From an uncultured Alphaproteobacteria bacterium (lineage in GTDB: Bacteria; Pseudomonadota; Alphaproteobacteria; HIMB59), in NCBI GenBank assembly GCA_902613845.1, contig CACMIW010000004.1:52498-116497 (forward strand): 64,000 nucleotides of DNA, written 5' to 3'. Under the pieces are notes generated by a model. That model was not told the origin of the DNA, ran no database searches, and was given only the letters and a program-made list of their open reading frames with translations. Made by a program: the position numbers and the translations under genes. Positions 44,493-53,393 of the stretch are shown piece by piece; positions within the stretch are counted from its first letter, which is position 1, and each line of letters begins with the position of its first letter.

Positions 44493-45669
44493 TCAATTTA
44501 AAAAGACTTTTATTGTCTTTGAGATATATAGTTTGATCCTGAAAAAAAATTTCTAAATTATTAGTAAATTTATTTTTATAAATAATATCGTCTCGTTTAT
44601 CATTCAAATTTAATTTACTAATACCCTCTTCTGAGATTAAATAAATATTTTCTTGAATATTAAAAATTGTTATTGGTGTTTCCTTGTTGTGCGAGAAAGA
44701 ACTTATTATATTTCCGTTATTAGATAAAATAAGAAATTTATTGAAAGTCATCACAATTAAATATCCATTATTTGAAAAAAGATAACTCAATATAGTATCG
44801 TTTATATCTAATTCCCAAAGTATATCTGATGAGACCGGATTATATACTGAAATTTTTCCAGAACGATCTAAAAAATATAAATTTTCATTATAATTGAAAG
44901 GGGTATCTATTAATTCATTAAAGCTGTCTAATGATGTAAGAATATTCAGGTCCTCTAATAAGTAATTATTAAAATAATTAAAATTATTTTTATCAAAAGT
45001 TAATAGAGTTCCTGAATTAAAAAGAATATAAAAATATTTGCTGTCTTCAAATATATTTGACTTTATTGATACACCAGGTTTTATAATGAAATTATCTTTT
45101 TTAGATATTGAGTAGTCATCCAATTTCACATTATAAATGTCTCCAAAAACACTAAATAGTATTATATTTTTATCTGATAAAATTGGGGCTTTGTTTAAAA
45201 ATATATTATAGTCTGCTAACTCAGATACATTTTGACCATCAATAAACAATATTCGAGACCTATTTGTTAATATATGAATATCTTCATTGAATTCAAAAAC
45301 ACTAATAATTTCTTCATCTTTGTTTAGATTTAATTCAAACTCAAGTTTATTTTGATTTTTTGTATCAATTAAATAAATAGCTTCACCTTTGCTTACAATA
45401 ATCTTTTCTTTTACAAAATTAACTGTAGATTTTTTATTAATATTAATAATTTCTTCTATTTCTAAATTATTCTCATTTAAAAAAAAGTTAATAGCTCTAG
45501 GAAAAATTATATTACCAAGTTCAAACTCTGCTATATTATTCTCAATTTTAGGTTCTGAAAATATTTCAGTTACCTGATTTGTTGGAATATAATCAGGATC
45601 GACTGTACCCAAATATTGATTACAAGAGGATAAAATTAAAAGAAAAATTAAAAGTTTAATTTTTTTCAT
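44485..45669 (-). CDS. bamB: Outer-membrane assembly lipoprotein BamB-like
   Basis: Lipoprotein: MKKIKLLIFLLILSSC puts the lipobox LSSC at residues 13-16, so Cys16 would be acylated. The rest is beta-rich, with repeated 'ddGnilS', 'D.nd.I', and 'LWELDIND'-type blades expected for a PQQ-like propeller (for example NPVSSDILWELDIN). The position between a YfgM-like gene and der is the classic bamB site. Sequence identity to BamB is low, so this rests on architecture and context. I chose the internal ATG that gives a proper lipoprotein signal; the frame opens 15 nt earlier. Confidence 0.75.
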   Translation of the reverse strand: MKKIKLLIFLLILSSCNQYLGTVDPDYIPTNQVTEIFSEPKIENNIAEFELGNIIFPRAINFFLNENNLEIEEIININKKSTVNFVKEKIIVSKGEAIYLIDTKNQNKLEFELNLNKDEEIISVFEFNEDIHILTNRSRILFIDGQNVSELADYNIFLNKAPILSDKNIILFSVFGDIYNVKLDDYSISKKDNFIIKPGVSIKSNIFEDSKYFYILFNSGTLLTFDKNNFNYFNNYLLEDLNILTSLDSFNELIDTPFNYNENLYFLDRSGKISVYNPVSSDILWELDINDTILSYLFSNNGYLIVMTFNKFLILSNNGNIISSFSHNKETPITIFNIQENIYLISEEGISKLNLNDKRDDIIYKNKFTNNLEIFFQDQTIYLKDNKSLFKLSE

Positions 45670-46141
45670 TAGATAATCTATCAATAGCTTTGATAAAAAA
45701 ATTATTTAAATCATCTTCATTTAACTCAGTAAATTCATAATTGTTAATATCTAAATTATATAAATATATTTTAGCTATTTGATTAAAAGTAAAATTATCA
45801 TCTAAAGACAACGATTTTATTAGTTCTGTATCCAAGTCATTCAAAGCTTTTTTCAATAATATTATGTCTTTGTCAATTTTATTATATCGATCTAAATTTT
45901 CAATTGAGGTTAATTTCAAATCACTAAAAAAAGAAACTTTAGGATTATCTAAACTTGATAAATAGTAAAATTTTTCATCTAAATTTGAATTTTGCTCATT
46001 ATAAAGTTCTGCCAAAAAAATATCGAATAATTTTTCATCATCTTTAGAATTATTTTGTAAAATGAAATAAAGAGCAATAACTAATAAAAAAGATACAATT
46101 CCAAATAAAGATAAATTTCTTTTATTGATTAATTTTTCCAT
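45656..46141 (-). CDS. YfgM-like membrane-anchored periplasmic protein
   Basis: About 161 residues starting MEKLINKRNLSLFG, one transmembrane anchor (IVSFLLVIALYFILQ), then a helical periplasmic part with TPR-like spacing (LFDIFLAELYNEQN...EKFYYLSSLDN). YfgM proteins work with the Sec translocon and periplasmic chaperones, and this one occupies the yfgM position upstream of bamB-der. The chosen ATG gives the charged-then-hydrophobic anchor. It overlaps both neighbours by about 13 nt. The TPR assignment is tentative because the repeats are short. Confidence 0.6.
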   Translation of the reverse strand: MEKLINKRNLSLFGIVSFLLVIALYFILQNNSKDDEKLFDIFLAELYNEQNSNLDEKFYYLSSLDNPKVSFFSDLKLTSIENLDRYNKIDKDIILLKKALNDLDTELIKSLSLDDNFTFNQIAKIYLYNLDINNYEFTELNEDDLNNFFIKAIDRLSNEKN

Positions 46142-46677
46142 TTTATTGAGCAACCCATACTTGGATATTGTTGGATTGAACAATATCCTTTAGCAATAAC
46201 TTCTTCAACAGCAGAATAAAGCTCTGGTTTGCCCATAGAAGAATCTTTACCATTGGAGTCTAACCTACCTCTATATTTAAGTTTTTTATCATTACTGAAA
46301 TAATAGAATTCAGGAGTGCATTGAGCATCAAATGTTTTAGCTATTGATTGCGTGGCATCAACAATATATTCAAATTCAAATTTAGCTCTTGATATTTGTT
46401 CTAAAAGAAATTTGTTGTGGTCCTCTGCATATGAATTTTGATCGTTTGACATAAAAGCAATAGAATTAACATTTAAAACTTTGAGTCTTTGGGTTTCATT
46501 AGCAATCTTAGTTTCTATAGATCTAACATAAGGGCAATGATTGCAAATAAACATTACTAAAAGACCGTTGGTGTCAAAAGAATCATAAAAGGACCTTTTT
46601 TCACCTTTTAAGTTAATAAATTGAAAATTAGTAGGATGCCAATCAAAATTACAGCTTGAAGAATTTAAAAGTACCAT
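46129..46677 (-). CDS. Thioredoxin-fold (AhpC/TSA-like redoxin) protein
   Basis: A 182-residue cytoplasmic redoxin. LLVMFICNHCPYVRS carries the CxxC pair Cys45/Cys48 where thioredoxins have CGPC. YIVDATQSIAKTFDAQCTPEFYYF contains the cis-Pro after a Thr (CTPEF), and RGRLDSNG matches 'Y.GRiDd'. The C-terminus has PSMGCSIKWK, a segment diagnostic of this widespread but poorly characterised family, with a further conserved Cys. It lies upstream of the yfgM-like gene and starts 15 nt from a divergent DUF2794 gene. Substrate unknown. Confidence 0.75.
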   Translation of the reverse strand: MVLLNSSSCNFDWHPTNFQFINLKGEKRSFYDSFDTNGLLVMFICNHCPYVRSIETKIANETQRLKVLNVNSIAFMSNDQNSYAEDHNKFLLEQISRAKFEFEYIVDATQSIAKTFDAQCTPEFYYFSNDKKLKYRGRLDSNGKDSSMGKPELYSAVEEVIAKGYCSIQQYPSMGCSIKWKN

Positions 46678-46692
46678 TTAACATAATATATA

Positions 46693-47019
46693 TTGAAAAT
46701 CTTAAACATAAATAAAAATCATATCGACACAATTCCAAAAAAAACATTCCAATATATTCTTAATACTTATTCTTATGGTTTATCAAAAAATATATGGAGA
46801 AATTATTCAATCCAAACTCAGGACTCAAATTACAAAAAGACAAAAATTACTTTTTACAAATCAAATTTTTCTTTTCCAATTATTAAAATTGTATACTCAA
46901 AAAAATTCGATAAAGAAATTTTTGAAGTTACTTATAAAGATAAAAAGAAAAATTTTTCTACTCTGAATTCATTGAATGTATGGTTAAAAAATTATTTTTT
47001 TAACAAACCTAAGATGTAA
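46693..47019 (+). CDS. DUF2794 family protein
   Basis: A 108-residue protein beginning with a TTG. IPKKTFQYILNTYSYGLSKNIWRNYSI closely follows the DUF2794 pattern 'f.r.eL..iL..YgrmVa.geWRDYai', and the rest (ITFYKSNFSFPIIKIVYSKK, FSTLNSLNVWL) follows its strand order. DUF2794 is found almost only in alphaproteobacteria and has no known function. The gene is a single cistron squeezed between two opposite-strand genes, overlapping rlmE tail-to-tail by 28 nt. Confidence 0.75.
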   Translation: MKILNINKNHIDTIPKKTFQYILNTYSYGLSKNIWRNYSIQTQDSNYKKTKITFYKSNFSFPIIKIVYSKKFDKEIFEVTYKDKKKNFSTLNSLNVWLKNYFFNKPKM

Positions 47020-47591
47020 ATTTCTTTAGATTTTTTATCTGATGCAGCTGGTTTAATATATTGTGTTTTGTCAAAATAAGTTTTAACAAACTTAAATAAC
47101 TTTTCTGTATCCTCTCCTTGAAAGTTTTTTACTAAAAAATTACCACCTTTGTTTAAATATTTTTCAATAAATTTTGCTGAAAGCATACTCAAAATATAAC
47201 TATTAGTTTGATCTAAAAATTGGTTTCCACTTGTGTTTGGTGCGATATCTGAAATTATCGAGTCAAAAGTGTATTTATTTAATGTAAATAATTCATCAAT
47301 TAATTGATACTGATTTAAGTCCATCATATAAAATTTGAATTTGCCCTCAATTTGCTCAACAGTAGGTAGTATATCAATACCTACTATTTTGTTTTTTGGG
47401 TGTTTATTCAAAATATATTGTGTCCAGCCACCTGGTGAACATCCAACATCTAATATTTTTTTATCATTTTTAAATAAATTGTGTTTTTTATCTATTTCTT
47501 CTAATTTGAAATAAGCTCTGGAAATAATGTCATTTTTCTTTGCTTTTATGTAAAAAGGGTCTTTTTTTCTAGTTTTATACCACTGTTTCAT
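46992..47591 (-). CDS. rlmE: 23S rRNA (uridine2552-2'-O)-methyltransferase
   Basis: FtsJ/RrmJ-type methyltransferase acting on the A-loop of 23S rRNA. RAYFKLEEIDKKHNLF has the first catalytic Lys, ILDVGCSPGGWTQYIL the SAM motif, SDIAPNTSG the catalytic Asp, and GGNFLVKNFQG the second catalytic Lys. Length 199 is normal. In the divergent direction lies the RND adaptor gene, 64 nt away. Confidence 0.95.
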   Translation of the reverse strand: MKQWYKTRKKDPFYIKAKKNDIISRAYFKLEEIDKKHNLFKNDKKILDVGCSPGGWTQYILNKHPKNKIVGIDILPTVEQIEGKFKFYMMDLNQYQLIDELFTLNKYTFDSIISDIAPNTSGNQFLDQTNSYILSMLSAKFIEKYLNKGGNFLVKNFQGEDTEKLFKFVKTYFDKTQYIKPAASDKKSKEIYILGLLKK

Positions 47592-47655
47592 TTAATTTTA
47601 CTCATAATCTGATATGTATTCGTTTACATATATTCTAGTAGGTTTAAACAAATCC

Positions 47656-48561
47656 ATGCTACCCAATGTTAAAAAAATAATTATTGTATCAATCATAACA
47701 CTTATAAACTCTATATGTTACTCATCAGAATGGGGAAGCAAAGAAGAAACAGACGAAAAATTATTTTCTGTTGAGGTTATAGACTCCTCCGCACAAACGA
47801 TAAAAGATAGTATTGTTTTTAGCTCAACTACTGAAGCTTTAAGGAGAATTGAAGTTAAGAGTGAGGTGATGACCACAATAGAAAAAGTGTTGGTCAAAGC
47901 AGGATCTAAAATAAAAAAAGGTCAGCATATAGTTGAATTAGACGATTATAAAACGAACGCTGATTTATATAAATTAAATTTATTATCTCAAAGTGAATTT
48001 GACAAATATGCTCTTTTTGCACCTTTTGGTGGAATGCTTTTAGATGGTCATAAGATTGCTGGAGAGCTTGTGATGCCTGGAGAAAAAGTATACGAAATTA
48101 TAGATTTAAGCTCATTAAAAATATTTGGTTACATTAATGAAAATGAAATTCTAGATATATCCTTAGAAAATAAAGTTGAGGTAACAATACTTGGTGAAAA
48201 AGTTAATGGCACAATTGACTACATTTCTCCTATTTCAGATCCGGAGACAAAAACTTTTGAAATTGTTGTTAAAGTTGAAAATAAAGATCTTAGGTATAAA
48301 GATGGATTATCATCAATAATTTCTATAGTTAAAGGAAATGTTCTTGCGCATAAAATTTCTCCCTCAATTCTAGCTTTGGGAGACTCAGGAGAGTTAGGTG
48401 TAAAAGTTATAGGATCTGATAACACCGTACAATTTAAAAAAATTAATGTTATAGAAGATACTTCTGATTACATGTTGGTCTCTGGCTTAAGTCAAAAAGA
48501 GAAAATTATAATTGTTGGACAGCAATACGTTTCTGCAGGAGAAAAAGTTAATTTTAATTAA
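47656..48561 (+). CDS. RND efflux periplasmic adaptor, hairpin-less
   Basis: Membrane-fusion protein of about 301 residues with a signal peptide (MLPNVKKIIIVSIITLINSICYS). The barrel-sandwich halves are recognisable: RRIEVKSEVMTTIEKVLVKAGSKIKKGQHIVELD (lipoyl half 1) and FAPFGGMLLDGHKIAGELVMPGEKVYEI (half 2), followed by the beta-barrel domain. Between the halves (residues about 95-118) only about 20 residues remain where the alpha-hairpin of 60 or more residues should be. It precedes the RND gene by 2 nt. The start chosen gives a clean signal peptide; an ATG 42 nt upstream is open. Confidence 0.82.
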   Translation: MLPNVKKIIIVSIITLINSICYSSEWGSKEETDEKLFSVEVIDSSAQTIKDSIVFSSTTEALRRIEVKSEVMTTIEKVLVKAGSKIKKGQHIVELDDYKTNADLYKLNLLSQSEFDKYALFAPFGGMLLDGHKIAGELVMPGEKVYEIIDLSSLKIFGYINENEILDISLENKVEVTILGEKVNGTIDYISPISDPETKTFEIVVKVENKDLRYKDGLSSIISIVKGNVLAHKISPSILALGDSGELGVKVIGSDNTVQFKKINVIEDTSDYMLVSGLSQKEKIIIVGQQYVSAGEKVNFN

Positions 48562-48563
48562 TC

Positions 48564-51500
48564 ATGAGCTTGGTTAACTTAGCAAGTCAATACTACAGAA
48601 CTACAATTTCCATTTTCCTATTTGTTATTGTTAGTGGATCACTTGTGTTTAACAATATTCCTAAAGAATCATCGCCAGATGTAAGTTTGCCCTATATATA
48701 TGTATCTCTTGGCTTAACAGGAATATCGCCAGAAGACTCTGAAAAGCTTTTAATAAAACCTGTTGAAGATGAAGTTTCAAATATCGAAGGAAAAAAAGAA
48801 ATGACTAGCACTTCTTATCAAGGTGGTGGTAATGTTTTATTAGAGTTTGATGCTGGTTTTGATCCTGATCAAGCACTTTTAGATACTAGAGAACAAGTTG
48901 ACAGAGCAAAGTCAGATTTACCTGATGATGCAGATGAGCCCAAGGTAAGTGAGGTCAATATAAGTTTATTTCCTATTTTAGTGGTATCTATAAGTGGTGA
49001 TATATCTGAATTTTTACTAAAAAAGATTTCAAATGACCTTAAAGACAAAATACAATCTTTACCAAATGTTTTAGAAGTAAATATTGGTGGAGAAAGAGAA
49101 GAACAACTAGACATTGTCATTGATCAGAACAAAATAGAAGCTTATGGATTAAATTTAAATGAAATATTAAATTTTGTAAGATCTAATAACCAAATAGTTT
49201 CTGCTGGAAATCTTGATACAGGAGATGGAAGATTTGTAATTAAAATTCCTGGTTTATATGAGAGCCTAAATGATGTTTTTAATACACCAATAAAGGTAAA
49301 TGATAAAAAAACAATTAAATTTAAAGATATTGCTCAGCTTAAAAGAACTTTTAAAGATCCAGAAAAATTTGCCCGATTAAATAATAAGTCTGCTTTCACT
49401 TTAGAAATTTCTAAAAGAATCGGAGCAAACATTGTAGAGACTGTTGATCAAGTAAAACAGTTGGTTAAGGAAGAGCAAAAAATTCTTCCTTCGAAGGTCA
49501 ACATAACTTTTTCTGGTGATGAGTCTGTAAATATTAAAAGTATGCTAGGAGATCTCCAAAATAATGTAATTTTTTCAATAATACTTGTGATGAGTGTGGT
49601 TGTTATCTTTCTTGGTATAAGGTCAAGTTTACTTGTAGGTTTAGCCGTACCGGGTTCTTTTTTATCATCTATTTTAATCCTCTATTCACTTGGCTTTACA
49701 ATCAATATGGTTGTTTTGTTTGGGTTAATTCTCTCAGTTGGGCTACTTGTTGATGGGGCTGTGGTTGTAGTTGAATATGCCCAAAGAAAAATACAAGAGG
49801 GTATGGGGCTAGCAGAGTCATATATAAAAGCTGCATCAAGAATGTCCCTACCTATCATGGCTTCAACTTTTACTACTATAGCAGCATTTATTCCTCTTTT
49901 ATTTTGGCCAGGCACAACCGGTGGTTTTATGAAGTATATACCTATAACAGTAATATCTGTTTTAGGTTCTAGTTTAGCTATGGCATTAATAGTTATTCCT
50001 ATAATTGGAACTCAGGCTTATAAAATTAAAAATCTTTTTTTCTTCTTTATTATACCTTTAATTTTATTTGGTATTATAAATTTTGTTGCATTTAATTTTT
50101 TATCTCAACTAGAATTTGATAGCTACATAAATATGGGTGCAAAAGCCATAACAACAATTTCAATTGGCGTCATTTTGTTTTTTGTTTTTAGATATATTAA
50201 AAATAGAGGTTTTTTTCAGAAAATGATTATCCCTAGAATAAATGCTGATGATGACGAAGACTTAACTGATTTAGAAAAAGTAGGTTTTTTTACTAAGATT
50301 TACCTTTTTATTTTGAGGCTCTGTATAAATAATCCCATAAAAATTCTTGTTCTATCTTTCATACTGTTAGTTGGTATCTATGGTGCATATGGAAAGTTTG
50401 GTAAGGGAGTTACTTTTTTTCCTTCAGTTGAAGCAGAGAATACCAAAGTAATTATTTATGCTACAGGCAATCTATCAGTTTTAGAAAAAGATAGGCTAGT
50501 TGCAAAAGTAGAGTCACAGGTATTAAACTTACAAGAAAAGAATAATGAATTTGAGTCTGTCTATACAACATCAGGGAATGTAGAAAATAGACAAGAAAGC
50601 TCGCCTGATATCATAGGATTTATAGATATAGAATTCAAAGATTGGGATAAAAGAAGAAAAGCAGAAACAATAATTTCTGAAATAAGACAAGAAACTTCAT
50701 CTATTCCTGGGATTAAAGTTGAAACAAGAACTTTAAGAGCAGGCCCTCCTAGAGGGAAGCCCATTGAAATCAATTTAACTTCTTCTGATCCTAAAATCAC
50801 AGTTCAAGAACTTAAGAGAATTGAAAAATATTTATCCAGCATAACTGGTTTAAAGGATTTAGAAACATCTCTACCCTCTCCTAGTATTGAATATGAGCTT
50901 TATGTTGATAGAGAAGAGGCTGCAAAATATGGTGCAAGTATTTCAATAATAGGTAACACCATAAAACTTCTTACAAGTGGGCTAAAATTGAGTGAATTTA
51001 GACCTGATGATAGTAATGAGTCTATACCCATTTACCTTCGATTGCCAAAAGAACAGAGAACGATCGATCAATTAGATAATATTAAGATACCAACTTCTTC
51101 AGGCTATGTACCAATTTCAAATTTTACTAAAATTGAAACCAATCAAGAGACAGGAAATTTGACCAGAGTAGAACAGAATAGAATTGAAACAATTAAATCA
51201 GATGTAACTAGATTTTATCAAACTGATGCTTATGTCAGACTTATAAAACATTGGCTTGGAATTGAAAAATTCAATATTCCTAATAACTTTGGTTTAGATA
51301 TACCTGAATTTGATTCAGCAAATATTGACCCTAGAGTAAAAATAGAATTTAAGGGAGAGGATGAAAGTCAGCAGAAGTCTAAAGCTTTTCTACAAAAAGC
51401 TTTTTTGATAGCTATATTTTTAATGGGTTTAATTCTTTTGACTCAATTTAATAGTTTTAGTAGCACCTTATTAATTCTATTTGCAGTAATTATGTCAACG

Positions 51501-51953
51501 GTGGGCGTTGTTTTAGGTCTCTTAATTACAAAACAACCATTTGGAATAGTAATGAGCGGAATAGGAGTCATCTCGTTAGCAGGTATAGTTGTAAATAACA
51601 ATATAGTCTTAATTGATACCTTTGATAGATTAATAAAAAAGACAAATGATGCTAGAGATGCCATTTTAATGACGGGTGCACAAAGATTGAGACCTGTTTT
51701 ATTGACTACAACTACTACTGTGCTTGGTTTACTTCCCATGGCTTTAAAATTAAATATTGATTTTGTAAACTTTGAATATAGTTATAACTCCCCGGACACT
51801 CAGTGGTGGGTAGATTTATCGAGAGCAATTGTTTTTGGACTACTTTTTTCTACTTTATTGACTTTACTTGTAACTCCATCAGCTTTGATGCTTAAATCAA
51901 AATACTTAACTAACTCCTCTAAAAAATTTAATAAAGTAAATAAACAAGCTTAA
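48564..51953 (+). CDS. RND-family efflux transporter permease
   Basis: Proton-driven AcrB/MdtB-like inner-membrane pump, 1129 residues. TM1 at about 14-34, then porter loops (NIPKESSPDVSLPYIYVSLGLTGISPED). The TM4 proton-relay motif is GLLVDGAVVVVEYA, with one Asp where AcrB has DD. The second half repeats the design (LAGIVVNNNIVLIDTFD; LRPVLLTTTTTVLGLLPMAL). Residues about 489-550 add what looks like an extra helix pair between TM6 and TM7. Substrate cannot be told. It overlaps pssA by 48 nt tail-to-tail, and no TolC-type gene is in view. Confidence 0.93.
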   Translation: MSLVNLASQYYRTTISIFLFVIVSGSLVFNNIPKESSPDVSLPYIYVSLGLTGISPEDSEKLLIKPVEDEVSNIEGKKEMTSTSYQGGGNVLLEFDAGFDPDQALLDTREQVDRAKSDLPDDADEPKVSEVNISLFPILVVSISGDISEFLLKKISNDLKDKIQSLPNVLEVNIGGEREEQLDIVIDQNKIEAYGLNLNEILNFVRSNNQIVSAGNLDTGDGRFVIKIPGLYESLNDVFNTPIKVNDKKTIKFKDIAQLKRTFKDPEKFARLNNKSAFTLEISKRIGANIVETVDQVKQLVKEEQKILPSKVNITFSGDESVNIKSMLGDLQNNVIFSIILVMSVVVIFLGIRSSLLVGLAVPGSFLSSILILYSLGFTINMVVLFGLILSVGLLVDGAVVVVEYAQRKIQEGMGLAESYIKAASRMSLPIMASTFTTIAAFIPLLFWPGTTGGFMKYIPITVISVLGSSLAMALIVIPIIGTQAYKIKNLFFFFIIPLILFGIINFVAFNFLSQLEFDSYINMGAKAITTISIGVILFFVFRYIKNRGFFQKMIIPRINADDDEDLTDLEKVGFFTKIYLFILRLCINNPIKILVLSFILLVGIYGAYGKFGKGVTFFPSVEAENTKVIIYATGNLSVLEKDRLVAKVESQVLNLQEKNNEFESVYTTSGNVENRQESSPDIIGFIDIEFKDWDKRRKAETIISEIRQETSSIPGIKVETRTLRAGPPRGKPIEINLTSSDPKITVQELKRIEKYLSSITGLKDLETSLPSPSIEYELYVDREEAAKYGASISIIGNTIKLLTSGLKLSEFRPDDSNESIPIYLRLPKEQRTIDQLDNIKIPTSSGYVPISNFTKIETNQETGNLTRVEQNRIETIKSDVTRFYQTDAYVRLIKHWLGIEKFNIPNNFGLDIPEFDSANIDPRVKIEFKGEDESQQKSKAFLQKAFLIAIFLMGLILLTQFNSFSSTLLILFAVIMSTVGVVLGLLITKQPFGIVMSGIGVISLAGIVVNNNIVLIDTFDRLIKKTNDARDAILMTGAQRLRPVLLTTTTTVLGLLPMALKLNIDFVNFEYSYNSPDTQWWVDLSRAIVFGLLFSTLLTLLVTPSALMLKSKYLTNSSKKFNKVNKQA

Positions 51954-52628
51954 TATAGAGAATAATAAATAAATAAATGCAACTAAAAGAGTTGTTTGCC
52001 AAAAATAACTTATTAGAAATATTAAAATAATGACTGTAAAAATAATCATAAGTCTAAAATATAGACTTTTTACTTTTAGATTTTTTACAGAAGGAGTCGG
52101 AACTCTACTAATCATCATAGCGCCCGCAAATACAATTAATAAGGCACTTACAATGGGGTAGTTAATAGTAAAATGTATTTGTTCAATAAAATTTATATAA
52201 AGCGGAATCATTATAATACCTGCTGCAGCTGGTGAGGGTATGCCATAAAATACTTTGCTTTGCTCTCTAATATTTTCAATATTGAAACGAGCAAGTCTAA
52301 GAGCTGCACAAATAATGTAAAAAAGACTTATAACCCATCCAATCCTACCTAGCTCATTAGTAAAACTTAAATTTATAAGTAAAGATGGAGCTAATCCAAA
52401 ACTAATAAAATCTGACAGAGAGTCTAATTCAGCTCCAAATTGGGATGATTTTTTTAATTTTCTAGCCATCCATCCATCAAAGAAATCGAAGAAGGCTGCT
52501 AGCATTATCATAAGTACAGCAATTTTAAAATTACTTTGAATAGAGAACTTTATTGAGGAAATACCTGCAATAAGTGACATTAATGTAATTAAATTAGGTA
52601 TAAATTTAGTGAGCGGATGTTCGGTCAT
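51906..52628 (-). CDS. pssA: CDP-diacylglycerol-serine O-phosphatidyltransferase
   Basis: Makes phosphatidylserine, the substrate of the adjacent Psd. The CDP-alcohol phosphotransferase motif DGWMARKLKKSSQFGAELDS (D-G-x2-A-R-x8-G-x3-D-x3-D) is complete at about residues 49-71. Around eight hydrophobic segments and length 240 fit the alphaproteobacterial PssA. Located 8 nt after psd. Its C-terminal codons overlap the end of the RND gene on the other strand by 48 nt. Confidence 0.95.
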   Translation of the reverse strand: MTEHPLTKFIPNLITLMSLIAGISSIKFSIQSNFKIAVLMIMLAAFFDFFDGWMARKLKKSSQFGAELDSLSDFISFGLAPSLLINLSFTNELGRIGWVISLFYIICAALRLARFNIENIREQSKVFYGIPSPAAAGIIMIPLYINFIEQIHFTINYPIVSALLIVFAGAMMISRVPTPSVKNLKVKSLYFRLMIIFTVIILIFLISYFWQTTLLVAFIYLLFSILSLFIYFIKFFRGVS

Positions 52629-52636
52629 CTAAATGT

Positions 52637-53299
52637 CTAAATCTTTTTATATTCTCTAGATTGTATATTTTTGTTATTTTTAAAATCACTTGCAATGATA
52701 GTTTCACCACCTATACATTGCTGACCAATGCTTACCATTAAATTATATGAATTGGGAAATTCGATATCTACTCTGCTTCCAAACTTGATAATTCCATATC
52801 TTTCACCTTGGTTTACTCTCTCATTAGTTTTAAGATAACAAATTATTCTTCTAGCAATTAAACCAGCAATTTGTGTTATGTATATAATGTTAGATCCAGA
52901 TTTAAGAGTTAATCTTAATCTTTCATTTTCTTCACTTGCTTTATCTAAAGTTGCATTGATAAATTTACCCTCAATATAATCAATTTTTGTAATTTGACCT
53001 GAAACTGGTAATCTTTGGATATGTACATTAAACACACTCAAAAAAATTGAAACTTTGGTATAACTTTTTTTACCCTCTTTGTAATCACTAATATTTGTAA
53101 TTAATCCATCTGCTGGGCTAACTAAAATATCATCACCTAATGGGACGACTCTTTCAGGATCTCTAAAAAAATAGAATGTAAAAATTAGTAATATTAAAAA
53201 AATTAAAAATAAAGGTTTATATATAAAATAAAAAAAAATTACTAATAAAAATAGTATTATCAGCGCAGCTGAAATTTCTTTATGAAACCTGAAGTACAT
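52637..53299 (-). CDS. psd: Phosphatidylserine decarboxylase, short proenzyme form
   Basis: Converts phosphatidylserine to phosphatidylethanolamine. ILVSPADGLITNI and FLSVFNVHIQRLPVSG are conserved, and IKFGSRVDIEF contains the Gly-Ser self-cleavage site that produces the pyruvoyl group. Two N-terminal membrane helices (residues about 10-45) and length 220 match the short Psd typical of alphaproteobacteria. Forms a psd-pssA pair. The 94-nt region upstream is shared with the divergent icd gene. Confidence 0.94.
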   Translation of the reverse strand: MYFRFHKEISAALIILFLLVIFFYFIYKPLFLIFLILLIFTFYFFRDPERVVPLGDDILVSPADGLITNISDYKEGKKSYTKVSIFLSVFNVHIQRLPVSGQITKIDYIEGKFINATLDKASEENERLRLTLKSGSNIIYITQIAGLIARRIICYLKTNERVNQGERYGIIKFGSRVDIEFPNSYNLMVSIGQQCIGGETIIASDFKNNKNIQSREYKKI

Positions 53300-53393
53300 A
53301 AGATGGAATTAATATCTGAATTGTATAATTTGATCAATAAAATAGATTTTTTTTATTAATTTAATCTGTTATACAATCAATATCTCTATATAA
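53300..53393. promoter_or_regulatory. Divergent psd/icd intergenic region
   Basis: This 94-nt space should hold promoters for both psd (leftward) and icd (rightward). On the plus strand there is a perfect TATAAT at 53324-53329 and a second -10-like TATACA at 53370-53375, about 18 nt before the icd ATG. An 8-bp palindrome TTGATCAA sits at 53330-53337. No convincing -35 hexamer pairs with either -10. The region is over 80% A+T, so these matches are weak evidence. Confidence 0.3.

Noticed and set aside
53330..53337. TTGATCAA palindrome as an FNR/CRP-type site before icd
   Set aside because: FNR sites have TTGAT-N4-ATCAA; this lacks the spacer, and short palindromes are frequent in such AT-rich DNA.
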